A DNA stretch of 64,000 bases from Chitinophaga sp. YR627 (GTDB taxonomy: Bacteria; Bacteroidota; Bacteroidia; Chitinophagales; Chitinophagaceae): positions 434,001 through 498,000 of the forward strand of contig NZ_FOUX01000003.1 of assembly GCF_900114995.1 (NCBI RefSeq), given 5' to 3'. Position numbers and translations under genes: made by a program. Under the pieces are notes generated by a model. It worked only from the letters and a program-made list of their open reading frames with translations, did not search any database and was not told the DNA's origin. Shown in pieces: positions 58,202 through 64,000 of the stretch (positions are counted from its first letter, which is position 1; every line of letters begins with the position of its first letter).

Positions 58202-58942
58202 ATGGAAAACAAAGATCTCCGTTTGGCAGTCCTTATCGATGCTGACAATATTCCCCACACCAAGGTGAAAGAGATGATGGAAGAGGTGGCGAAGTATGGT
58301 ATTCCCACATTTAAGCGCATTTATGGGGACTGGACAAAACCCACACTGGCCGGCTGGAAAATAGTGTTGCTGGACAATGCGATCACGCCGATACAACAAT
58401 ACAGTTATACCTCCGGCAAAAATGCCACCGATTCCGCAATGATCATCGATGCGATGGATATTCTGTATACCGGCAGGGTAGATGGTTTTTGTCTGATCAC
58501 GAGTGATAGTGATTTTACCCGTCTGGCCACGCGTTTACGGGAAGCAGGTATGCGGGTATTCGGGCTGGGAGAGAAGAAGACACCCAGTGCGTTCAGGGCA
58601 GCCTGTGACAAGTTCATTTACCTTGAAATCCTGGTGAGCGAGGTGAAGGATGCGTCTGTCAAACCGAAAACAGTAAAGGAAAAGGGTAAGGCGATCAGCA
58701 AGGCAGATAAGGAGCTGGTAAATATGCTGGGATCGAGTATCAATGATATTGCAGATGAAGATGGCTGGGCATACCTGGGAGAACTGGGGAATCTGTTATT
58801 AAAGAAACAGCCGGATTTTGATGCCCGAAACTATGGGTACAGCAAACTTTTACAGCTGATCAAAAGCTTCGATGACTTTGAAATAGACATCAGGGAGAGC
58901 GGCCGCAAGATGGGGAAACTGGTATATGTCAGGGTAAAATAA
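58202..58942 (+). CDS. NYN (PIN-like) domain protein with LOTUS/OST-HTH-like C-terminus
   Basis: A 246-residue protein. The N-terminal NYN domain (about 5-145) has the acidic active-site pattern of PIN-like nucleases: D13 and D15 in LIDADNIP, D in GKNATDSAMIIDAMD, and two Asp in LITSDSDFTRLA. It is followed by EKKTPSAFRAACDKFIYLE, typical of bacterial NYN proteins. The last ~80 residues (ADKELVNMLGSSINDI to GKLVYVRV) look like a LOTUS/OST-HTH RNA-binding domain. An RNA endonuclease role is predicted from the family. It stands alone. Confidence 0.87.
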   Translation: MENKDLRLAVLIDADNIPHTKVKEMMEEVAKYGIPTFKRIYGDWTKPTLAGWKIVLLDNAITPIQQYSYTSGKNATDSAMIIDAMDILYTGRVDGFCLITSDSDFTRLATRLREAGMRVFGLGEKKTPSAFRAACDKFIYLEILVSEVKDASVKPKTVKEKGKAISKADKELVNMLGSSINDIADEDGWAYLGELGNLLLKKQPDFDARNYGYSKLLQLIKSFDDFEIDIRESGRKMGKLVYVRVK

Positions 58943-58951
58943 GACATAAAA

Positions 58952-58983
58952 AAAGCCATTTTACAGTGGAGTAAAACAGCTTT
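58952..58983 (+). terminator. weak terminator-like hairpin after the NYN gene
   Basis: A 13-bp stem with two internal mismatches (58952-58964 with 58971-58983). It ends in only a short T run, so activity is uncertain. It lies between the convergent NYN and 47-residue genes. Confidence 0.4.
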
Positions 58984-59006
58984 AAAATATCTTAAGTTGT
59001 TGAATA

Positions 59007-59150
59007 CTAGCGTTTAGCGTACTTGATCGCTGCGTACAGGAACATGGCAGCAAACACGATGATAACAACATAGGTCAAAGAGTGAGCGATCTTATCTCCA
59101 GCTCTGTAAAAATCTGTAGTCTCTACGTTATTGATTACTTCAAGCAACAT
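59007..59150 (-). CDS. 47-residue single-helix membrane protein
   Basis: A short frame on the minus strand encodes MLLEVINNVETTDFYRAG, then a 20-residue hydrophobic helix (about residues 25-43, SLTYVVIIVFAAMFLYA) and a basic end KYAKR. The clean membrane helix, the positive-inside end and full use of a 150-base gap support a real gene. It ends with a TAG. It faces the 3' end of the NYN gene and lies 71 bases after the start of the E1 gene's downstream region on the same strand. Function unknown. Confidence 0.6.
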   Translation of the reverse strand: MLLEVINNVETTDFYRAGDKIAHSLTYVVIIVFAAMFLYAAIKYAKR

Positions 59151-59221
59151 AAAAAAAATGTTTATTGGTCCGGGCTGCAAGTTAGCGCATTATCCTGGAA
59201 AATCCCAACATACGTACCTGC

Positions 59222-61201
59222 CTAATAATTCATCAGTTGCTGTATGCATTGATGCATACGCGTTTTCGCGAGGAAATTTTTCTCCAGCTCAGCTGCAAAA
59301 GGTACAGGCGTATCGAGTCCTGCACAGCGCATTACCGGAGCGTCCAGTAAGGAAAAACAGTGTTCCGCTATCCAGGCGCTGATTTCTGCTCCAATACCAC
59401 CAGTCAGTGTGTCTTCATGCAGGACCAGCACTTTTCCACTTGCTTCCACAGCGGCTCTGATCGCTTCATAGTCCAGCGGAAGTAAAGAGCGGAGGTCCAG
59501 GATGTTTAAGGATATATCCGGATATTGCTGCGCATATTCCAGCGCCCAGTGTACGCCACTCCCATAGGTAATGATGCTGATATCATCTCCGCTTCGTACA
59601 AGTTTTGCTTTTCCGATCTCTATCGTGTACCAGTCCAGTGATACCGGACCGCTGATACTGCGGTAGAGCGCTTTATGCTCAAAGAATAATACAGGGTTCG
59701 GATCGGCAAATGCAGCTAATAAAAGTCCTTTTGCGTCTGCCGGTGTAGATGGGTAGACGACCTTCAGACCGGGGACATGCGTAAACCAGGCCTCATTACT
59801 CTGAGAATGAAAAGGGCCTGCACCAACACCGGCACCTGCCGGGAGGCGGATGACCACATCGGCCGTCTGGCCCCAGCGGTAATGTATCTTCGCCAGGTTA
59901 TTGACGATCTGGTTAAAGCCGCAGCTGACAAAGTCGGCAAACTGCATTTCTATCATACTCTTAAAACCCATGATGGATAGTCCCAGCCCGGCGCCAATAA
60001 TAGCACTTTCGCAAAGAGGGGTATTCCTTACCCTTTCCCTGCCAAATATGGTGGAGAAGCCCTCTGTAATTTTAAAAGCACCACCGTATTCTGCGATATC
60101 CTGTCCCATGAGGATGAGATTGGGATAGCGATCCATTGCCTGGTGCAATCCTTCTGAAATCGCATCTATAAACCGCTTTTGCGGGGAAGGAGTATCCTCC
60201 GGGGGAGCTATTGCTGCAGGAGCCAGTGCATAGATATCCCTTAGCTCGTCTGCAATACTGAAGGCTGGAGAAGTAGCCGACAGTGCTTCATGTATATCCC
60301 TGTCTATTTCCTGTTTGAGTTGTTCCCGGATATTTTTGATCTTATGATCGTCCAGGAGGCGGAGATACTGAAGAAAGCCTTCAAAATGAAGGATAGGGTC
60401 CTGTGTAGCCCATTCTTCCAGCAGGGCAGGAGGAACGTATTTTGTACCGCTGGCCTCTTCATGACCGCGCATACGGAAGGTCATGGCTTCTATCAGGACA
60501 GGTTGCTGTTCCTGTAAGGCGTGTCTTTTGGCTTCTTTGATGGCATGGTAGACCTCGAGCAGGTTATTACCGTTGATACGCATACCACGCATACCATAAC
60601 CTGCCGCACGTTGTACGAGCTGTTCACAACGGTATTGTTCTTCTACCGGTGTGCTCAGGCCATAGCCATTATTTTCTATGAGAAAGATAACAGGGAGGTC
60701 CCATACAGCCGCTACATTGAGGGCTTCATGGAACTCGCCTTCACTGGTACCGCCTTCACCGGTGAAAGCGAGAGCCACTTTATTTTCCTGTTTAAGTTTA
60801 TGTGCGAGGGCAATACCATCCGCAATAGAAAGTTGCGGCCCCAGGTGGGAGATCATGCCACATATGTGATGCTGGCGGCTGCCGAAATGGAATGAGCGTT
60901 CGCGTCCCTTGCTGAATCCCAGCGGACTACCCTGCCATTGGTGAAACAACTGCTGGAGGGACATCTGCCGGGTGGTGAATACGCCCAGGTTGCGGTGCAG
61001 GGGGAGTATCCATTCATCCATATCTAACGCTAAAGTGGCGCCGACGGCAATAGCTTCCTGGCCTATACCGGAAAACCATTTTGTCACCTTGCCCTGCCGC
61101 AGCAGTAAGAGCATTTTCTCTTCTACCAGGCGGGGATACAGTAATTGTTTGTAAAAACTCAGCAGCTCCTCATCACTGATGTGTGCACGTTCAAAGTACA
61201 T
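59222..61201 (-). CDS. fused alpha/beta TPP-dependent 2-oxoacid dehydrogenase E1
   Basis: A 659-residue fusion of the alpha (about 1-330) and beta (about 345-659) E1 subunits of a branched-chain 2-oxoacid or pyruvate dehydrogenase. In the alpha half the TPP motif is GEG at 148-150 ending in NN at 177-178. The beta half has GQDIAEYGGAFKITEGF, LCESAIIGAGLGLS and LPAGAGVGAGPFHSQS. This fusion is common in Bacteroidota. E2 and E3 genes are not adjacent. It is followed by the small 47-residue gene after 71 bases and preceded by a small membrane protein gene. Confidence 0.93.
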   Translation of the reverse strand: MYFERAHISDEELLSFYKQLLYPRLVEEKMLLLLRQGKVTKWFSGIGQEAIAVGATLALDMDEWILPLHRNLGVFTTRQMSLQQLFHQWQGSPLGFSKGRERSFHFGSRQHHICGMISHLGPQLSIADGIALAHKLKQENKVALAFTGEGGTSEGEFHEALNVAAVWDLPVIFLIENNGYGLSTPVEEQYRCEQLVQRAAGYGMRGMRINGNNLLEVYHAIKEAKRHALQEQQPVLIEAMTFRMRGHEEASGTKYVPPALLEEWATQDPILHFEGFLQYLRLLDDHKIKNIREQLKQEIDRDIHEALSATSPAFSIADELRDIYALAPAAIAPPEDTPSPQKRFIDAISEGLHQAMDRYPNLILMGQDIAEYGGAFKITEGFSTIFGRERVRNTPLCESAIIGAGLGLSIMGFKSMIEMQFADFVSCGFNQIVNNLAKIHYRWGQTADVVIRLPAGAGVGAGPFHSQSNEAWFTHVPGLKVVYPSTPADAKGLLLAAFADPNPVLFFEHKALYRSISGPVSLDWYTIEIGKAKLVRSGDDISIITYGSGVHWALEYAQQYPDISLNILDLRSLLPLDYEAIRAAVEASGKVLVLHEDTLTGGIGAEISAWIAEHCFSLLDAPVMRCAGLDTPVPFAAELEKNFLAKTRMHQCIQQLMNY

Positions 61202-61211
61202 GGTGTAAAAC

Positions 61212-61559
61212 TCAATCGTTATTGCCTCCTGCTATACTGTGCATAATACCACTGACTACGGTCAGTACCACACTGAATATCAACGCCCAGAAGAAGCCAT
61301 CCACGGAAAAGCCCTTTACCAGTCTTGCAGCCAGGAGAATGATCACTGCATTGATCACCAGCAGGAAAAGTCCAAGCGTCAGTAGAGTGGCAGGTAGGGT
61401 CAGTAATACCAGGATCGGTTTTACCAACAGGTTCAAGATAGCTAATACTAATGCAAGGATAAGCGCACTGGTAAAGTCTTTGATATTAACACCGGGCAAT
61501 ATATAGGCAGTCACCATTGCTGCCAGCGCCGTTACTAATAACCGGATCAGAAAGTTCAT
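61212..61559 (-). CDS. phage-holin-4_2-like (PF04020) small membrane protein
   Basis: A 115-residue protein with four hydrophobic helices and the family motif ILPGVNIKDFTSALILALVLAILN, then LPATLLTLGLFLLVINA. It is 10 bases upstream of the E1 gene on the same strand, so they may be cotranscribed. The family name comes from phages, but no phage genes are near. Function unknown. Confidence 0.88.
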   Translation of the reverse strand: MNFLIRLLVTALAAMVTAYILPGVNIKDFTSALILALVLAILNLLVKPILVLLTLPATLLTLGLFLLVINAVIILLAARLVKGFSVDGFFWALIFSVVLTVVSGIMHSIAGGNND

Positions 61560-61607
61560 AGGGAGTTGAATTTTCCGGGAAGGTAATAAAATTGGTGTTA
61601 TACCCGA

Positions 61608-62540
61608 TTACAGAAAATCGTCACTTTCCCGGTATGCCTTTATGAGTGCCTGTTCGCCTTCTTTTCCGGGATTGGCATTACCATGTTCCATGCCCAGGAT
61701 ACCTTTGAATCCTTTCTTGTGCAGGTGTTTGAAAATGTTTTTGTAGTTGATCTCACCGGAAGTAGGTTCCTTACGGCCAGGATTGTCACCGATCTGGATG
61801 TAGGCGATTTCATCCCAGCACATGTCCATAACAGGGATCAGGTTGCCGGTATTGCGCTGCATGTGATAGATATCGTAAAGTATTTTACAGCTTGGGCTGT
61901 TGACAGCTTTACAGATGCCGTAGCTTTGTTCTGCGGTGCGCAGGAACAGGTCAGGATTGTCGCTCAGGGGCTCCATGACCATTACCAGGCCTTCTTTTTC
62001 CAGTACACCCGCGCCGGCACGGAAGGCTTCGATCACATGTGCCGTCTGTACGCCGATAGGCAGGTTACGTTCAAAGTAGCCAGGCACTACGGTCGCCCAT
62101 TTCGCATTGACACGTTTGGCGGTTTCCAGTGCCTTTTTACACTCTTTTACAAAAGCGTCTTTAAACTCCTGTTTGCCGCTGGTCAGAGACACCTTCCAGT
62201 TATCGCCGGCATCGATCACAAATACCCCCATCTGCATACCAAGTTTGCTGAGCAGTTTACCGATCTTCTCCTGTTCTGCCGTGTCTCTTTTCATCATGCC
62301 GTTGTCTTCGATGGAACGGAATCCCTGATCATACATGAACTGTATCTGATCGAGGAAGTTTTCGCCGCCACTGTTTTTAAACATACCGTCATGAGGGGCA
62401 TAGTTGAGATTGAAGGTTTTGCCTGCGTGTTCTTTATCCTTGCCACTGAAGGACTGATGGGCGGCTGCCGCGGCACTGCCTGCTGCCAGTGTAGAGAGAC
62501 CTGCCAATGTGCTTTGCTGAAGGAATTTTCTTCTTTCCAT
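61608..62540 (-). CDS. Tat-exported TIM-barrel protein, hydroxypyruvate-isomerase-like
   Basis: A 310-residue protein with a twin-arginine-type leader (ERRKFLQQSTLAGLSTLAAG) and a sugar isomerase/epimerase TIM barrel of the hydroxypyruvate isomerase (Hyi) type. Metal-site segments visible are MVMEPLSDNPDLF (Glu), ILYDIYHMQRNTGN (Asp, His), QIGDNPGRKEPTSGEINY and GILGMEHGN (Glu, His). Exported Hyi-like proteins are common in Bacteroidota sugar-acid pathways. It diverges from the SUMF1-like gene across 165 bases. Confidence 0.88.
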   Translation of the reverse strand: MERRKFLQQSTLAGLSTLAAGSAAAAAHQSFSGKDKEHAGKTFNLNYAPHDGMFKNSGGENFLDQIQFMYDQGFRSIEDNGMMKRDTAEQEKIGKLLSKLGMQMGVFVIDAGDNWKVSLTSGKQEFKDAFVKECKKALETAKRVNAKWATVVPGYFERNLPIGVQTAHVIEAFRAGAGVLEKEGLVMVMEPLSDNPDLFLRTAEQSYGICKAVNSPSCKILYDIYHMQRNTGNLIPVMDMCWDEIAYIQIGDNPGRKEPTSGEINYKNIFKHLHKKGFKGILGMEHGNANPGKEGEQALIKAYRESDDFL

Positions 62541-62664
62541 AACGTTAAAGGGTTGATTGCATGAATGCTAAATGTAATCGCTTTTTGATTCCGGCGCAAG
62601 GGCTCCCTGAGGGAAAAGTGTATTTCTTACCCTCATTCATGGAAAAAACGTTGCATCCCAATTT

Positions 62665-62696
62665 TTGATTTAATAAATTCACAGGTATTATCTTTC
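62665..62696 (+). promoter_or_regulatory. possible promoter of the SUMF1-like gene
   Basis: A -33 TTG (62665-62667), 21 bases, and TATCTTTC (62689-62696), one mismatch from TAnnTTTG, 9 bases before the ATG. Confidence 0.3.
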
Positions 62697-62705
62697 AAAC
62701 GAGTT

Positions 62706-63677
62706 ATGAAAAACAGATTATTGGCGTTGTCGCTGGGATCGATACTCGCTGGTCCGGTGTTCGGACAGGAGACCGCCTCCCAGCCATTTGCTGCTTACGA
62801 AGAAAAACTGCCAGGAACTACATTCTCTTTTAAAATGGTGCCTATTCCCGCAGGAGAAGTGACGCTCGGAAGTCCTGCAGGCGAAAAGGGCAGAAGCGCC
62901 GACGAAGGACCGCAAAAAAAGGTGAAAGTCAATGCATTCTGGATGAGTGCATATGAAGTTACCTTTGAGCAGTATGACGTTTATTCCGACCCGGAAAAAG
63001 ACAAAACACCTATTCCGGACGGGATGACAAGACCGAGTCCTCCCTACATTGACCTGACCCTGGGAATGGGTAAAGTAGGTGGCTTTCCGGCCAACAGTAT
63101 GAGCCAGTACGGCGCATTGATGTACTGTAAATGGCTTTATGCGAAAACCGGTGTATTTTACCGCCTGCCAACAGAAGCGGAATGGGAGTATGCCTGCAGG
63201 GCTGGTGCTACAACCGCTTATCCTTTTGGCAATGATGCCGCAAAGCTGAAGGAATATGCCTGGTATGCCGGCAATAGCGATAACAAATACCATAAGGTAG
63301 GAGAGTTAAAACCTAATGCCTGGGGCTTGTATGATATGCTGGGTAACGTAGCGGAATGGACCCTGGATCAGTACGATGAGCAGTATCTGCAACATGCAGA
63401 AGAGAACAATCCCTGGATTAAGCCGACATCCAAAACGCCCCGGACCATCAAAGGCGGTAATTACCGTGATGAGTCATTGGCCTTGCGCAGTGCCAGCAGA
63501 CTGAAATCTGATCCGGCCTGGAACCGCAGAGACCCACAGATACCAAAAAGCTTCTGGTGGAACGCAGATGCGCCATTTATCGGATTTCGTGTAGTGCGTC
63601 CGGCACAGCAACCGACAAAAGAAGAAGCCGCACGTTTTTTTGAAGAGGTCGTAGATCAGTACAAAGGATCAAGATAA
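62706..63677 (+). CDS. secreted formylglycine-generating-enzyme-like (SUMF1) protein
   Basis: A 323-residue protein with a signal peptide (about 1-20, ending VFGQ) and an FGE/SUMF1-type domain. Family blocks are GEVTLGSPAGEKG, MSAYEVTFEQYDVY, FYRLPTEAEWEYACRAGA, YDMLGNVAEW and the end IKGGNYRD with FIGFRVVR. Classic FGEs modify sulfatases, but many Bacteroidota members lack that role, and I do not see the FGE active-site Cys pair. It precedes the Gfo/Idh/MocA gene by 78 bases and may form an operon with it. Confidence 0.88.
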   Translation: MKNRLLALSLGSILAGPVFGQETASQPFAAYEEKLPGTTFSFKMVPIPAGEVTLGSPAGEKGRSADEGPQKKVKVNAFWMSAYEVTFEQYDVYSDPEKDKTPIPDGMTRPSPPYIDLTLGMGKVGGFPANSMSQYGALMYCKWLYAKTGVFYRLPTEAEWEYACRAGATTAYPFGNDAAKLKEYAWYAGNSDNKYHKVGELKPNAWGLYDMLGNVAEWTLDQYDEQYLQHAEENNPWIKPTSKTPRTIKGGNYRDESLALRSASRLKSDPAWNRRDPQIPKSFWWNADAPFIGFRVVRPAQQPTKEEAARFFEEVVDQYKGSR

Positions 63678-63755
63678 GTTACAGACAGCGATAAGCTGAA
63701 CACACAGGTCAATAGTAAAAATTCCCCCGATTAACACATAAAAAAACCTTCTATC

Positions 63756-64000
63756 ATGCAACAGGAAGAACTGAATCAATTCCACGGAAAGTCCCGCAGG
63801 GACTTTGTAAAAGAGTCTTCATTACTGGCTGGCGGTTTACTGACCATGCCTATGTTGTCTCAGGCCAATTTCTTTTCAGGAGCAGACAATGTCATTAAAA
63901 TAGCGCTGATCGGATGCGGTGGGCGTGGTACCGGTGCTGCTGTGCAGGCACTGAGTACCAAACAGAACGTTCAGCTGGTGGCAATGGCAGATGCTTTTGC
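63756..64000 (+). CDS. Tat-exported Gfo/Idh/MocA oxidoreductase, 5' part
   Basis: The first 81 codons of a gene that runs off the window. The N-terminus carries a twin-arginine leader (SRRDFVKESSLLAGG). The Rossmann start follows: VIKIALIGCGGRGTG with the GxGGRG dinucleotide motif, then VQLVAMADAF. This is the usual beginning of exported Gfo/Idh/MocA oxidoreductases from Bacteroidota sugar pathways. Substrate cannot be told from this part. It lies 78 bases after the SUMF1-like gene. Confidence 0.9.
   Translation, partial: MQQEELNQFHGKSRRDFVKESSLLAGGLLTMPMLSQANFFSGADNVIKIALIGCGGRGTGAAVQALSTKQNVQLVAMADAF

Noticed and set aside
61683..62564. 293-codon plus-strand frame opposite the TIM-barrel gene
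   Set aside because: Antisense shadow; the minus-strand gene has a Tat leader and metal-site motifs.

Overview
The window reads as a chromosomal segment of a Bacteroidota bacterium, most likely a Chitinophaga-like member of the Chitinophagaceae. The reasons are the Bacteroidota-type promoters (a -33 TTG and a -7 TAnnTTTG box, clearest upstream of the PadR gene and tRNA-Phe), the fused alpha/beta TPP-dependent E1 dehydrogenase, the PadR-PspC pair, the many Bacteroidota-typical DUF families, and moderate GC content. Gene density is high. I see no prophage, CRISPR array, rRNA or intact insertion sequence. The 'holin' family genes here are small chromosomal membrane proteins.

Layout. 1-4.9 kb: 3' end of mnmG, a gene-free stretch with an 18-bp palindrome, a secreted lactonase-family protein, a small acidic protein and cardiolipin synthase. 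5-9.6 kb: one very large DUF4011/SF1 helicase/REase/DUF3320 protein, a defence-type architecture, with three phased 9-bp repeats upstream. 9.6-16.9 kb, minus strand: a tight five-gene unit of SWIM zinc-finger protein, DUF5691 helical-repeat protein, MoxR-type AAA+ ATPase, DUF5682 protein and VWA protein, preceded on the same strand by an MHS-type transporter, a CruF/DUF422-like membrane protein and a small membrane protein. This unit is the best candidate for an undescribed system. The DUF5682 N-terminus carries motifs resembling the TraB/TIKI fold, which makes it the likely effector or client enzyme of the MoxR-VWA pair.

19.7-31 kb: rpiA, an ICMT-like methyltransferase, a sulfurtransferase, an SPFH-GYF_2 plus zinc-ribbon/TM pair, a DUF885 metallopeptidase, an AraC regulator, tRNA-Phe, a DUF3050 protein and recQ. 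31.3-37.2 kb: kdsD-manC, a methionine-type aminotransferase, a perfect 50-bp palindrome, and a carbonic anhydrase/SulP pair. 37.4-44.1 kb: a small secreted protein, PadR-PspC, feoB, an M28 peptidase and a convergent, overlapping HExxH protein. 44.2-46.9 kb: paaABCD of phenylacetyl-CoA epoxidase, without paaE in this window.

47-53 kb: nadD, an AI-2E-type exporter, a YtxH/holin-like/small-protein stress cluster, a radical SAM-SPASM protein, a GH25 lysozyme, a CsbD-like protein and a gene-poor stretch. 53.7-56.8 kb: a DegT aminotransferase, a KdsB-type CMP-Kdo synthetase and an iron-type alcohol dehydrogenase, which together match the KdnA/KdsB/KdnB route to CMP-8-amino-Kdo. With kdsD at 31.3 kb this suggests an amino-Kdo lipopolysaccharide core. 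56.9-64 kb: an MFS exporter, a NYN-LOTUS-like nuclease, a 47-residue membrane protein, the fused E1 dehydrogenase, a small membrane protein, a hydroxypyruvate-isomerase-like protein, a formylglycine-generating-enzyme-like protein and the start of a Gfo/Idh/MocA oxidoreductase.

All family calls come from reading motifs by eye; no database search was run.
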